In this document: positions 52,738-63,565 of the stretch, one piece after another
How the letters are laid out: every line of letters begins with the position of its first letter
Position numbering within the stretch: the first letter of the stretch is position 1
Translations under genes and position numbers: made by a program
Notes under the pieces: model-generated
Seen by the model: only the letters and a program-made list of their open reading frames with translations
The model's database searches: none
What the model was told of the DNA's origin: nothing
Assembly (NCBI RefSeq): GCF_030410485.1
Contig: NZ_JAUHHC010000007.1
Span: forward strand, 124,001 to 188,000
Origin: Roseateles violae
GTDB lineage: Bacteria; Pseudomonadota; Gammaproteobacteria; Burkholderiales; Burkholderiaceae_C
Direction: 5' to 3'
Length of the DNA: 64,000 nt

Positions 52738-53343
52738 ATGAAGCTGGTGCTGGCCTCGAACAACGCCAAGAAGCTGGCCGAGCTGCAGGCCCTGTTTGCG
52801 CCGCTGGGAGTCGAGCTGATCACCCAGGGCTCGCTGGGTATCGCCGAGGCCGAGGAGCCGTTCCACAGCTTCGTCGAGAACGCGCTCGTCAAGGCACGCC
52901 ACGCCGCCCGGGCCAGCGGCCTGCCGGCGCTGGCGGACGATTCGGGCCTGGCCGTCGAGGCGCTCGGCGGCGCGCCGGGCGTGCTGTCGGCGCGCTATGC
53001 GACGCTGTTCGGCCGGCCCAAGAGCGATGCCGAGAACAATGCGGTGCTGCTGGAGAAGATGGCCGGCATGGCCGACCGGCGCGCGCGCTTCGTCTGCTCG
53101 CTGGTCGCCGTGCGTTCGGCCGAGGACCCGGAGCCGCTGATCGCGATGGGCCGCTGGCAGGGCGAGATCCTGACCGAGCTGAAGGGCGCGGGCGGCTTCG
53201 GCTACGACCCGCTGCTGTTCATCCCGGCGCTGGGCCGCAGCGTCGCCGAGCTGGGCGCGGCCGAGAAGAATGCGCTGAGCCACCGCGCGCTGGCGGCGGC
53301 CGACCTCGTGCGCCAGATGCGCGAGGTCTGGCACCTCGGGTGA
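52738..53343 (+). CDS. rdgB: XTP/dITP diphosphatase (RdgB/HAM1)
   Basis: The 201-aa enzyme hydrolyses dITP, ITP and XTP and so keeps deaminated purines out of DNA. It starts KLVLASNNAKKLAEL and has NALVKARHAARASGLPALADDSGLAV and GGFGYDPLLFIPALGRSVAEL. The ATG at 52738 lies four bases after rph; a longer open frame into rph is not used. Confidence 0.95.
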   Translation: MKLVLASNNAKKLAELQALFAPLGVELITQGSLGIAEAEEPFHSFVENALVKARHAARASGLPALADDSGLAVEALGGAPGVLSARYATLFGRPKSDAENNAVLLEKMAGMADRRARFVCSLVAVRSAEDPEPLIAMGRWQGEILTELKGAGGFGYDPLLFIPALGRSVAELGAAEKNALSHRALAAADLVRQMREVWHLG

Positions 53344-53347
53344 TGCG

Positions 53348-54550
53348 ATGGCCGATGTGATCAAGCTGATGCGGCCGGGCACCCTGAGCCTGGCGGCGCT
53401 GCCGCCGCTGTCGCTCTATGTGCACCTGCCCTGGTGCCTGAAGAAATGCCCGTACTGCGACTTCAACTCGCATGAGTGGAAGAACGGCAAGGAGTTGCCC
53501 GTCGAGACCGCGCGGGCCTATCTGGCGGCGCTGCGCAGCGATCTGGAGGCCGCTCTGCCGCTGATCTGGGGCCGGCCGGTCGTCAGCATCTTCATCGGCG
53601 GCGGCACGCCCAGCCTGTTCGCGCCGGAGCAGATCGCCGAACTGATCTCGGACCTGCGCGCGCGGCTGCCGCTGGAGCCCGGCTGCGAGATCACGCTGGA
53701 GGCCAACCCCGGCACCTTCGAGAAGGACCGCTTCAAGGGCTTCCGCGCGGCCGGCGTGACCCGGCTGTCGATCGGCGTGCAGAGTTTCGACGACGCCAAG
53801 CTGAAGCTGCTGGGCCGTGTCCACGATGCGAAGCAGGCGCGCGCGGCGCTGGCCGAGGCGGCGCAGTGCTTCGAGACCTTCAATCTGGACCTGATGTATG
53901 CGCTGCCGGGCCAGACCCTGGCCGAACTCGATCTGGAACTGCGGACGGCGCTGGCCTTTGCACCGCCGCATCTGTCGGTCTACCACCTGACGATAGAGCC
54001 GAACACGCTGTTCGCGAACCGGCCGCCCGCGCATCTGCCCGACCCGGACCTTGCCAGCGAGATGCTGGACCTGATCACGGCGCGCACCGGCGCGGCCGGC
54101 CTGGCGCGCTACGAGGTCTCGGCCTATGCACGCGCGGGCCACCGCTGCACCCACAATCTGAACTACTGGCAGTTCGGTGACTACCTAGGCATCGGCGCCG
54201 GCGCACATACCAAGCTGTCCTTCCCGCACCGCGTGCTGCGCCAGGTGCGCTGGCGCGAGCCAGCGGCCTATATGCAAAAGGCCGGCGAGGGCGCGGTGGT
54301 GTCGAACGAGCACGAGGTCGCGCGCCGCGAGCTGCCTTTCGAGTTCATGCTCAATGCGCTGCGCCTGAAGGAAGGCGTGCCGCTGACGCAGTTCCTGGAA
54401 CGCACCGGCCTGCCGCCGTCCAGCATCGCCCGCGCGATGGAGCAGGGCCGCGCCCGCGGCCTGCTCGAGGCCGACCCGGCACGCATCGCGGCGACGGCCC
54501 GGGGCTTCGACTTCCTCAGCGATCTGCAGTCGCTGTTCCTGGCGGACTGA
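53348..54550 (+). CDS. hemW: HemW, radical SAM heme chaperone
   Basis: This 400-aa radical SAM protein has the cluster motif Cys30-x3-Cys34-x2-Cys37 (PWCLKKCPYCDFN). The HemW-type C-terminal HNLNYWQFGDYLGIGAGAH and the HNxxYW signature separate it from the true oxygen-independent coproporphyrinogen oxidase HemN. It inserts heme into respiratory enzymes. It follows rdgB by four bases. Its last 35 bases overlap the convergent LysR gene. Confidence 0.92.
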   Translation: MADVIKLMRPGTLSLAALPPLSLYVHLPWCLKKCPYCDFNSHEWKNGKELPVETARAYLAALRSDLEAALPLIWGRPVVSIFIGGGTPSLFAPEQIAELISDLRARLPLEPGCEITLEANPGTFEKDRFKGFRAAGVTRLSIGVQSFDDAKLKLLGRVHDAKQARAALAEAAQCFETFNLDLMYALPGQTLAELDLELRTALAFAPPHLSVYHLTIEPNTLFANRPPAHLPDPDLASEMLDLITARTGAAGLARYEVSAYARAGHRCTHNLNYWQFGDYLGIGAGAHTKLSFPHRVLRQVRWREPAAYMQKAGEGAVVSNEHEVARRELPFEFMLNALRLKEGVPLTQFLERTGLPPSSIARAMEQGRARGLLEADPARIAATARGFDFLSDLQSLFLAD

Positions 54551-55481
54551 TCTCCTGCATCGGCGCCTGCGCCGGTAGATGGCCGGCCAGCGCGGCGCGC
54601 GAGGCGGCGATCTCGGCATGCAGCCAGTCGCAGAAGGCGCGCAGGGCCGGGTCTTGCGCCAGCGCCGGCGGATAGACCAGGTGGTAGCGCTGCTGCTCGC
54701 TGGCCAGCGGCACTTGCGGCGCGACGCGCACCAGCCGGCCGTCCAGCAGCGCGTCGGCGGCCAGCAGCTCGCGGGTCAGGCCCACGCCCATGCCTTGCTC
54801 GGCCGCCTGCAGCAGCATGCCCGCATCGTTGAAGATGGCCATCGGCAGCACGCGCTCGCGCAGGCCGGCGGCCTCGAACCACTGCGTCCATTGCGCCGGA
54901 TCGCCCAACAGCGGCTGGCGCGCGAGTTCGCTCACGGGTCGGCCGATCAGCCGGTTGGCCAATGCCGGCGCGGCCACCGGCAGCAGATTCGACTCGATCA
55001 GCGCCTCGTTGACCAGGCCGGTCCAGGGCCCGCGGCCCTGGCGCAGGGCCAGGTGGTAGCCCTCGCGCTCCAGGTCGATCACCTCCTGCGAGACATGCAG
55101 CTCCAGCGCGATGCCGGGCTGCAGCGCATGCCAGCGGCCAATGCGCGGCATCAGCCAGCGCTGGGCGAAGGAGGGCAGCATGGTCACCCGCAGGCTGCGC
55201 GCGACGCTGCCATGCTCGGCCGCCGCGGCCAGCAGCGCTTGCTCCAGTTCGCCGTAGGCGCGCTCGACGCCGCGCAGCAGCGCCTCGCCGGCGGCGTTCA
55301 ACGCGACGCGCCGGCCCTGGCGCTCGAACAGCGCGAAGCCCAACTGGCCCTCCAGCGAGCGGATCTGCTGGCTGACCGCGCTGTGCGTCAAGTTCAGTTG
55401 CTCGGCGGCGGCGCGCAGGTTCTGCGTCCGGGCGGCGGCACGAAAGGCGGCCAGGTATTGCAGCGGCAGTCGTTGACTCAT
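54516..55481 (-). CDS. LysR family transcriptional regulator, GcvA-like
   Basis: This 321-aa regulator has an N-terminal winged helix (PLQYLAAFRAAARTQNLRAA, then LNLTHSAVSQQIRSLEGQLG) and a LysR substrate-binding domain. The overall pattern (LPPLRALRAFEAAAR-like start, AQRWLMPRIGRW and HLALRQGRGPW) matches the GcvA subgroup. It is divergent from the small secreted-protein gene, a likely target. The 3' end overlaps hemW by 35 bases. The effector is unknown. Confidence 0.9.
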   Translation of the reverse strand: MSQRLPLQYLAAFRAAARTQNLRAAAEQLNLTHSAVSQQIRSLEGQLGFALFERQGRRVALNAAGEALLRGVERAYGELEQALLAAAAEHGSVARSLRVTMLPSFAQRWLMPRIGRWHALQPGIALELHVSQEVIDLEREGYHLALRQGRGPWTGLVNEALIESNLLPVAAPALANRLIGRPVSELARQPLLGDPAQWTQWFEAAGLRERVLPMAIFNDAGMLLQAAEQGMGVGLTRELLAADALLDGRLVRVAPQVPLASEQQRYHLVYPPALAQDPALRAFCDWLHAEIAASRAALAGHLPAQAPMQEISPPGTATADR

Positions 55482-55583
55482 GGTGGAAAGATTGGCTTAC
55501 CAATCTGGCCAGGATAAACAGTTTGTTAAGCGGTTGTTGGAAAAATATTATTACCAGCATCGATGTCCCAACAGGAGCTTCCG

Positions 55584-55883
55584 ATGTCTGCCCAACACTG
55601 CTACCGCCTGCTGCGCAAGCCCGAACCGCTGGCGCTGACCCTGCTGACGGCGCTGACCGCGCTGCTGTCCTCGCTGCTGCTGGCCCTGGTGCTGGTGGAG
55701 CCGGCGCTGGCCGCCGGCGACGCGAATGCCGAGCTGCGCGAGCGCGCGCTGGCCCAGGCCGAGGCCGCCCAGCTGCGGGCCATCGCGCAAGTGGCATCCG
55801 CCCAGCGCGCGACGCCGAGCTGGCCGCAGCGCCTGGCCGAGGCGCGCGCGGCCGCGCCGCCGCTGCCACCGCGGCCGCGTTGA
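55584..55883 (+). CDS. Small membrane-anchored or secreted protein
   Basis: This 99-aa protein is not recognised. It has an N-terminal signal or anchor helix (about residues 16-37, LALTLLTALTALLSSLLLAL), then an Ala/Arg/Gln-rich helix likely to form a coiled coil, and a Pro-rich end. The ATG at 55584 was preferred over one seven codons upstream because AGGAG (55573-55577) stands seven bases before it. It is divergent from the LysR gene. Confidence 0.65.
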   Translation: MSAQHCYRLLRKPEPLALTLLTALTALLSSLLLALVLVEPALAAGDANAELRERALAQAEAAQLRAIAQVASAQRATPSWPQRLAEARAAAPPLPPRPR

Positions 55884-55920
55884 GCGGGAAAGGGAGGAAA
55901 GGGTCGAAAGGAAGCCGGGC

Positions 55921-57009
55921 TCAGATCCGGTTCAGCGACATGCCGGCCGTGCTGCGCAGGCGCTCGATCAGGCGCGTGGCGATCTGGTTGAGCGGCAGCA
56001 CTTCGTCGGCGGCGCCGGCCGCGATCGCCTCGCGCGGCATGCCGAAGACGACGCAAGTGGCCTCGTCCTGGACGAAGTTGTAGGCGCCGGCGTCCTTCAT
56101 CACCTTCATCGCCTTGGCGCCGTCGGCCCCCATGCCGGTCAGCATCACGCCCAGCGCATTCGGGCCGACGACCTTGGCGGCCGAGTGGAACAGCACTTCG
56201 ACCGAGGGCTTGTGGCGGTTCACTGGGTCGCCGTCCTGCACGCGGGCGATGTAGTTGGCGCCCGAGCGCTCGACGCTCAGGTGCAGGCCGCCCGGCGCGA
56301 TATAGCCGTGGCCGGGCAGGATGCGCTCGCCGTCCTGCGCCTCCTTGACCTTGATCTTGCACAGGCCGTCCAGCCGCGCCGCATAGCTCTTGGTGAAGCC
56401 CGGCGGCATGTGCTGGGTGATGACGACGGCCGGGCAGTCGGCCGGCAGATTGATCAGCACGTCCTTGGTCGCCTCGGTGCCGCCGGTCGAGGCGCCGATG
56501 AAGATGATCTTCTCGGTCGACATGCGGCCCAGGCTGGCGATCGTGACCGGCTTGGCCGGCGCGGCGGGCGCGGTGCCGCCGGGCACCGGCACGCTGGAGC
56601 GGTGCACGCGCGCCTTGGCGGCGACGCGGATCTTGTCGGTGATGTCCTGGGCCAGCTGGCGGATGCCCTCGGCCACGCCGATCTTGGGTTTGGCGACGAA
56701 GTCGATCGCGCCGAGCTCCAGCGCCTTCATCGTCACCTCGGCGCCGCGCTCGGTCAGCGTGGACACCATCACCACCGGCATCGGCCGCAGGCGCATCAGC
56801 CGCGAGAGGAAGTCCAGGCCGTCCATGCGCGGCATCTCGACGTCCAGCGTGATCACGTCCGGGTTCAGGTTGCGGATCATCTCGCGCGCCACCAGCGGGT
56901 CGGCGGCCGCGCCGATGCACTGCATGTCCGGCTGGCGGTTGATGATCTCGGTGAGGATGCTGCGCACCAGCGCGGAATCGTCGACGACGACGACTTTGGT
57001 CTTGGCCAT
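55921..57009 (-). CDS. cheB: CheB protein-glutamate methylesterase/deamidase
   Basis: This 362-aa chemotaxis enzyme removes methyl groups from receptors. The receiver carries Asp56 ([13 protein letters not shown]), the switch Thr in VSTLTERG and Lys in AKPKIGV. The C-terminal catalytic domain has Ser in [11 protein letters not shown], His in [10 protein letters not shown] and Asp in [13 protein letters not shown]. It is the last of cheR-cheD-cheB; no cheY, cheA or cheZ follows. Confidence 0.96.
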   Translation of the reverse strand: MAKTKVVVVDDSALVRSILTEIINRQPDMQCIGAAADPLVAREMIRNLNPDVITLDVEMPRMDGLDFLSRLMRLRPMPVVMVSTLTERGAEVTMKALELGAIDFVAKPKIGVAEGIRQLAQDITDKIRVAAKARVHRSSVPVPGGTAPAAPAKPVTIASLGRMSTEKIIFIGASTGGTEATKDVLINLPADCPAVVITQHMPPGFTKSYAARLDGLCKIKVKEAQDGERILPGHGYIAPGGLHLSVERSGANYIARVQDGDPVNRHKPSVEVLFHSAAKVVGPNALGVMLTGMGADGAKAMKVMKDAGAYNFVQDEATCVVFGMPREAIAAGAADEVLPLNQIATRLIERLRSTAGMSLNRI

Positions 57010-57037
57010 GGGTCTACTTCTCCTGCGCTCGCGCCGC

Positions 57038-57712
57038 TCAGAACAGGTCGATCGTGCCGCCGCTGGCGACGACCGGCTGCGCCTGCTGGGCGGCGGCGCG
57101 GTCCTGCTGCACGAGCGCGTCGGTATTGGTCGGTGCCAGCCGCTTGACCATCGCCTTGCCGCTGTGCGGCAGGAAGCAGACCTTGCGCGGGTACACGTCC
57201 AGCACGTCCTTGGAGACGATGGGGATGCGCTCGGTCTTCAGATAGTCGATGACGAAATTGGTATTGCGCTCGCCGACATTGATCGTGTTCATGCCGGCGA
57301 TGACGGCGCCGCCGCCGAAGATCTTGGCTTCCATGCGGCTCTTGACGGCGCCGCGCTTCATCAGCTCGTTGATCAGGAGTTCCATCGCGAAGGAGCCGTA
57401 GCGGCCCGAATCGCCGCTGCCCTCGGGCAGCATGAAATGGTTCATGCCGCCGATCTGCGCCTGGCGGTCCCACAGGCAGGCCGCGATGCAGGAGCCCAGC
57501 GTCGTCATCAGCAGCGTGTCCTCGTTGTCGACGAAATACTCGCCGGGCAGGATCTTCACCGCGGCGTTCTTGAAATGTGCGTCGTAGAAGAAGAACGAGG
57601 CTTCGCCGTTCTTGCGAGGCAGGGCCTTGAGCCGGGCCACGCGGGCCGCACCCGCGCCGGCGGCGTTGATCGTGCCGATGCCGGCACCGCTGGAGGCAGG
57701 GGAGGTGACCAT
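57038..57712 (-). CDS. cheD: CheD chemoreceptor glutamine deamidase
   Basis: This 224-aa enzyme deamidates receptor glutamines and can interact with CheC/CheX-type phosphatases. The catalytic Cys75 ([10 protein letters not shown]) and His92 (GGMNHFMLP) keep the 17-residue spacing known for CheD. An N-terminal Ala/Gly-rich extension of about 30 residues is unusual. It lies between cheR and cheB. Confidence 0.93.
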   Translation of the reverse strand: MVTSPASSGAGIGTINAAGAGAARVARLKALPRKNGEASFFFYDAHFKNAAVKILPGEYFVDNEDTLLMTTLGSCIAACLWDRQAQIGGMNHFMLPEGSGDSGRYGSFAMELLINELMKRGAVKSRMEAKIFGGGAVIAGMNTINVGERNTNFVIDYLKTERIPIVSKDVLDVYPRKVCFLPHSGKAMVKRLAPTNTDALVQQDRAAAQQAQPVVASGGTIDLF

Positions 57713-57762
57713 CAGTCCTTATCGGCCGCTCGCGCCGTCACTTGAGGGTTTACCTGGGGCGC

Positions 57763-58617
57763 TCAGACGCGTTCGTAAATCGTCTTGCCGCGCAGCCGGA
57801 ACAGGTCGCGCGACTCGGTGAAGTTCTCCGAATGGCCGACATAGAGCAGGCTGCCGGGCCGCATCACCTTGTGGATGCGCTCGAGCACCTTGCGCTGGGT
57901 CGGTGCGTCGAAATAAATCATCACATTGCGGCAGAACACCATGTGGAAGGGCTCGCCCAGCGACCACTGCGTGTCCATCAGGTTCAGCACGCGGAAGTCG
58001 GTCCAGCGCTGCAGCTCGGGCTTGACGCGGATGCGCCCGGCATTGGCGCCGGTGCCGCGCATGAAGAAGGCCTTCAGCCGGCTCGCGTCGAGGCCGCGCG
58101 CGTCGGCGTTGTAGACGCCGCGCTTGGCCGTGTTCAGCACATTGGTGTCGATATCGCTGCAGACGATCTGCATCTGCGCGCTGGCGCCCAGCGCCTCGGC
58201 GCAGGTCATCGCGATCGAATAGGGTTCCTCGCCGGTCGAGGCGGCGCAGCACCAGATCCGCACCGGCTTGCCCGCCAGCGGCTTCAGGTCCTCGGCCAGC
58301 GCGACGAAATGGTGGTCTTCGCGGAAGAAGGAGGTCAGGTTGGTGGTCAGGCAGTTGACGAATTCCTGCCATTCCTGCGCGCCCTGCGGGCCGCTGATGC
58401 TCTCCAGCCATTGCAGATAGGCAGCAAAGGAGCGGTGGCCGGTCTCGCGCAAGCGCCGGGACAGCCGGCTGTAGACCATCGCGTGCTTGCCGTCGTGCAG
58501 GCTGATGCCGGCATGCTTGTAGATCAGCTGGCGCACGCGGTCGAAGTCGGCGCGGCTGAAGCTGAACTCATGGTCGACGGCTTCGGCGCCGCCTGCGCCG
58601 GTGGGGACGGAGGACAT
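57763..58617 (-). CDS. cheR: CheR protein-glutamate methyltransferase
   Basis: This 284-aa enzyme methylates chemoreceptors using SAM. The N-terminal helical domain is at about 20-90 (FDRVRQLIYKHAGISL). The SAM-binding domain has RIWCCAASTGEEPYSIAM, SDIDTNVL, and MVFCRNVMIYFDAPTQRKVL. The ATG at 58617 fits the family; a longer frame upstream is not protein-like. It begins the cheR-D-B unit and is divergent from the GGDEF gene at 58811. Confidence 0.94.
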   Translation of the reverse strand: MSSVPTGAGGAEAVDHEFSFSRADFDRVRQLIYKHAGISLHDGKHAMVYSRLSRRLRETGHRSFAAYLQWLESISGPQGAQEWQEFVNCLTTNLTSFFREDHHFVALAEDLKPLAGKPVRIWCCAASTGEEPYSIAMTCAEALGASAQMQIVCSDIDTNVLNTAKRGVYNADARGLDASRLKAFFMRGTGANAGRIRVKPELQRWTDFRVLNLMDTQWSLGEPFHMVFCRNVMIYFDAPTQRKVLERIHKVMRPGSLLYVGHSENFTESRDLFRLRGKTIYERV

Positions 58618-58750
58618 CGGTGGGAAACTCGCTGGTGATCTCTGCCCGGCGCGGGCCGGGCTGCCGATTTTGCATGGCGTCCGAGTGTCGCCGGCGCAGA
58701 TCGCCGCGCATAGCGTGAACAGTGCCTGCAACCAGGGCCTGTTTCGAGGC

Positions 58751-58778
58751 TTGGGAGGGGGATGGGCCCTGCTAGACT
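58751..58778 (+). promoter_or_regulatory. Candidate promoter for the GGDEF-MinD pair
   Basis: TTGGGA (58751-58756) and TAGACT (58773-58778) are 16 bases apart and lie upstream of the proposed TTG start at 58811. Confidence 0.4.
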
Positions 58779-58810
58779 GCGCCGGCACCCTCAGAACGCG
58801 CCTTCGCCGC

Positions 58811-59533
58811 TTGGAACCGCTGCCTCAATCCGCCCTGTTCGATACCCGCCGGCTGCAGCTGGACGTGGCCCTGCAATTGCTGCAGCAGGCCGGCGCGCTG
58901 CTGCCCGACAGCGAACCGTACAGCGCCGAGTGGCTGCAGGGCGTGATCGACGCGCTGTGCGATCTGTCCAGCCGCGACGGCCTGACCGGCCTGGCGAACC
59001 GCCGCAGCTTCGAGATGGCGATGTCGCGCGAGGTCGACCGCGTCGCCCGCTCCGGCGAGCCGGCGCTGCTGCTGACCCTGGACATCGACCATTTCAAGAA
59101 CATCAACGACACCTACGGCCATATGGCCGGCGACCAGGTGATCCAGGCGGTTGCCGATGCGCTCAAGCAGGTGGTGCGGCCGATGGATTCGGTGGCGCGC
59201 GTCGGCGGCGAGGAGTTCGCGATCATCCTGCCGAATTGCGCGACCGCCTTCGGCGCCACCGTGGCCGAGCGGGTCCGCGAGCGGGTCTCCGAGCTGCGCA
59301 TCGAGGTCTCGCCGGGCCAGGTGGTCGTCGTCACCATCAGCGTCGGCGGGGCCTTTGCGCCGCAATGGGTGCGCTCGTCCTCGCTCTTGTGGATGGAGCG
59401 GGCCGACCGCCAGCTCTACCGCGCCAAGGCCGAGGGCCGCAACCGCGCCTGCCTGGAGCCGCAGATCGATTCGCTGGTCAGTGCCGAAGAAAAAGGCATG
59501 TTGTTCGCAGTAACGCAACAGGAAGTTGAATGA
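58811..59533 (+). CDS. Soluble diguanylate cyclase
   Basis: With the TTG start this is a 240-aa protein. A short helical N-terminus (about 1-55) leads into the GGDEF domain (RDGLTGLANRRSFEMAM, ALLLTLDIDHFKNINDTYG, then Gly132-Gly-Glu-Glu-Phe136). The inhibition site Arg123-x-x-Asp126 is five residues before the active site. There is no membrane helix or sensor domain. The start is uncertain because no ATG occurs before the domain; TTG at 58811 follows a candidate promoter. Its stop overlaps the ATPase start by ATGA. Confidence 0.85.
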   Translation: MEPLPQSALFDTRRLQLDVALQLLQQAGALLPDSEPYSAEWLQGVIDALCDLSSRDGLTGLANRRSFEMAMSREVDRVARSGEPALLLTLDIDHFKNINDTYGHMAGDQVIQAVADALKQVVRPMDSVARVGGEEFAIILPNCATAFGATVAERVRERVSELRIEVSPGQVVVVTISVGGAFAPQWVRSSSLLWMERADRQLYRAKAEGRNRACLEPQIDSLVSAEEKGMLFAVTQQEVE

Positions 59534-60351
59534 GTACGATAGCCGCCGCCCCGCACGCAGCAGCGTCGCCCACCGTCCGGACTTCGGCCGCCCGCGGGGG
59601 CGCCCGCACACTGGCCATCACCAGCGGCAAGGGCGGCGTCGGCAAGACCTTCGTCTCGGCCAATCTGGCCGCGGCGCTCGCCGCAAGAGGCCAGCGCGTG
59701 CTGGTGCTGGACGCCGATCTCGGCCTGGCGAATCTGGACGTGGTGCTGAATCTGCATCCGAAGCTGACCCTGCATGATGTGTTCACCGGCAAGGCGACGC
59801 TGGATCAGGCCATCCTGCCGGCGCCGGGCGGCTTCTCGGTGCTGCTGGCCGGTTCGGGCATGGTCGAGTACTCGCGGCTGACGCCGGAGATCCGCGACAA
59901 GCTGCTGCAGATCGTCGAGCTGGTGCGGCCGCGCTTCGACTGGGTGCTGCTGGACACCGGCGCCGGCATCTCCGACGTGGTGCTGTTCTCGATCTCGATG
60001 GCCAGCGACGTGCTGGTCGTGGCCACGCCGGAACCGACCTCGCTGACCGACGCCTACGCGACGATCAAGGTGCTGGCCACCCAGCAGGAGCGCCGCCGCA
60101 TCGGCCTGGTGCTGAACCAGGCGAACCGCCCCGGCGAGGGTAAGCTGATCTGCGGCCAGCTGCAGCAGGTGCTGCAGCGCTTCGTCGGCGCCGCGCCCGG
60201 CCAGGCCTTCAAGCTGGAGTTGCTGGGCGAGGTCAAGGTCGACGCGCTCGTGCGCCAGGCGGTGCTCAAGCGCCAGCTGGTGCTCGAGCATTTCCCCGGC
60301 AGCGAGGCGGCGCAGGGCGTCAAGGCGCTGGCGCACAAGCTGCTCGGCTGA
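59530..60351 (+). CDS. MinD/ParA-type ATPase, FlhG-like
   Basis: This 273-aa ATPase has the deviant Walker A motif SGKGGVGKT (Lys34 and Lys39), LVLDADLGLANLDVVL, LLAGSGMVEYSRL and VLLDTGAGISDVVLFSI. These match the FlhG (YlxH, MinD2) branch, which controls flagellar number and placement. No flhF or flagellar genes are nearby. The last residues (VKALAHKLLG) could be a short amphipathic membrane helix. It is translationally coupled to the diguanylate cyclase and adjacent to cheRDB, suggesting motility control. Confidence 0.88.
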   Translation: MSTIAAAPHAAASPTVRTSAARGGARTLAITSGKGGVGKTFVSANLAAALAARGQRVLVLDADLGLANLDVVLNLHPKLTLHDVFTGKATLDQAILPAPGGFSVLLAGSGMVEYSRLTPEIRDKLLQIVELVRPRFDWVLLDTGAGISDVVLFSISMASDVLVVATPEPTSLTDAYATIKVLATQQERRRIGLVLNQANRPGEGKLICGQLQQVLQRFVGAAPGQAFKLELLGEVKVDALVRQAVLKRQLVLEHFPGSEAAQGVKALAHKLLG

Positions 60352-60645
60352 TGGCGGAGCGGGGCAGCCCGACCAGCGCCTTCGCCTGACCGATCGCTTC
60401 TACGATGTAGCCATGACTCAGCGGCGTTAGATTGAACCTGAGAATGCCTCTAGCATCTTGAACGTTCAATCCTCGCCAGGGCCACGGCGGCCACGTTTGC
60501 ACTGCGGCGCGCAGCCGGCTTGACAACTACACGGCCGTACTGACGCCATCAGGCGCTAAGCAGTTGCAGAGACTGGCGACGCGTACGTCAGCCGCCTGTG
60601 CCTGGCCAGCAAGCCCTGTCAATCCGGCATCGGCTGGTCGCACTG
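60352..60645. other. Gene-free stretch with nested inverted repeats
   Basis: No convincing gene was found. The region is visibly less GC-rich at 60410-60475. It holds ATTGAAC (60431-60437) and GTTCAAT (60464-60470), with ATGC-CTCTA-GCAT inside, and a perfect 12-base palindrome TTGAACGTTCAA (60458-60469). A 68-codon open frame on the minus strand (60320-60526) overlaps the ATPase gene and has no recognised similarity. Confidence 0.5.
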
Positions 60646-61962
60646 TCAGTGCGCACCGGCCGGGGCCAAGGCGGACGCTTCGTCGCGCGCGGGCTTGTGC
60701 TGGAAGGGCGCCCGCCAGGCCAGCAGCACCGGCACGACCGAGACGATCAGCACGCCGGTGAAGAAGACCTTGTAGTCGTGCCCGACGACGCTCCAGACCC
60801 AGCCGCTGGCGGTGCCGGTGGACCACTTGGTCAGCGCCATCACGCCGGTGGCAAAGGCGTAGTGGGTCATGCGGAACGGGCCCGGTGCCACCTGCTGCAT
60901 CATGTAGAGCATCTGGCCCACCGAGCCCATGCCGAAGCCGAACTTCTCGATCGCCACCAGCAGGCCGATCGTGAACATGTCGGTGGGCATCGTGTGGCTG
61001 AGGATCCAGTAGGTCAGATGCGGCAGGTTCAGCACCAGGGCCATCAGCACGAAGGTGCGCGGCAGGGTCCAGCGGGCGACGATGAAGCCGCCCAGGAAGG
61101 CGCCGGCGATGAAGGCCAGCGTGCCGGCCGTGCCATTGATGAAGCCGAGCGCCTGATTGTCCAGGCCGAGGCCGCCGACGCTGCGCGCGTCGAGCAGGAA
61201 GAGCGGGCCGAATTTCTCGATGAAGCCTTCGCCGAAGCGGTAGAAGAAGATCACCGCCAGCATCATCCAGATCTGCGGCTTCTGGAAGAAGGTCAGCCAG
61301 GATTCGCGCAGCGCCGGCATGGCCGCGCGCAGGCCCTGGCCCTGCAGCGCCGAGGGCTCGCCCGGCGGCAGGTAGCGCAGATGCCAGAGCCCGAAGCCGC
61401 CCATCATTAGCGCGCTGCCGCCCATCACGATCATCCAGCACTGCACCCAGGGCAGGCCAAGGTCCTTGTGCAGCCAGCCGGTCAGCGAGACCAGCAGGCC
61501 CGAGGCGATCACCGCGCCCATGTTCCAGCACATGCCCTGCAGGCCGGCGTAGCGGGCCTGGTCGCGCGGCGACATCGTCGTCATGAAGACGGCGTCGGCG
61601 GCGATGTCCTGGGTGGCCGAGGCGAAGCCGGTGACCCAGAAGAAGGCCAGCGAGAGGCGGAAGAAGTCGTCCAGCGGCAGGCAGAAGGCCACCACGCCCA
61701 GCGAGGCCATCATCAGGAACTGCATCGCGATGACCCACCAGCGCTTGGTCCTGAACGGCTCCAGCAGCGGTGACCACAGCGGCTTCAGCACCCAGGGCAG
61801 GTACATCTGCGAGGTGTAGAGGGCGATGTCCTCGTTCGAGATGCCCATGTTCTTGAACAGGATGGCCGCGACCACGGCGACGGTCACATTGGGCAGGCCC
61901 ATCGCCAGGTAGAGCGAGGGCACCCAGGTGAGCGGATGCCGGCGGGGAGTTTCTGTTGCCAT
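60646..61962 (-). CDS. MFS transporter, AmpG/PAT-like
   Basis: This 438-aa membrane protein has about 12 helices. Its early motif (LYTSQMYLPWVLKPLWSPLL, then FRTKRWWVIAMQ) is like AmpG-type permeases, which carry muropeptides or other sugar-containing compounds. Further marks are ASATQDIAADAVFMT and YAFATGVMALTKWSTGTAS. The start at 61962 has the first helix about 20 residues on; a longer frame is rejected. It lies 109 bases after xylB on the same strand and probably imports the sugar that pathway uses. Confidence 0.85.
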   Translation of the reverse strand: MATETPRRHPLTWVPSLYLAMGLPNVTVAVVAAILFKNMGISNEDIALYTSQMYLPWVLKPLWSPLLEPFRTKRWWVIAMQFLMMASLGVVAFCLPLDDFFRLSLAFFWVTGFASATQDIAADAVFMTTMSPRDQARYAGLQGMCWNMGAVIASGLLVSLTGWLHKDLGLPWVQCWMIVMGGSALMMGGFGLWHLRYLPPGEPSALQGQGLRAAMPALRESWLTFFQKPQIWMMLAVIFFYRFGEGFIEKFGPLFLLDARSVGGLGLDNQALGFINGTAGTLAFIAGAFLGGFIVARWTLPRTFVLMALVLNLPHLTYWILSHTMPTDMFTIGLLVAIEKFGFGMGSVGQMLYMMQQVAPGPFRMTHYAFATGVMALTKWSTGTASGWVWSVVGHDYKVFFTGVLIVSVVPVLLAWRAPFQHKPARDEASALAPAGAH

Positions 61963-62071
61963 GGATGTCTCAGGTTGCGCCCTGGCGGGGTGCTTTTTTC
62001 TTGTCGGGGCGTGCGCTGTCGATCTTATGACAGCGTTGTCGTTCCGGGTTTGAGGGTTAGCACCATTGGGC

Positions 62072-63517
<1,446 letters not shown>

Positions 63518-63565
63518 GGTTGGCGTTCCTTCAGGGGGCGGTCATTGTTGGGGGGCATCAGCCGA

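Noticed and set aside
60320-60526. A 68-codon minus-strand frame near the ATPase gene end
   Set aside because: It overlaps the ATPase stop and shows no similarity. It could be a remnant, but nothing supports translation.
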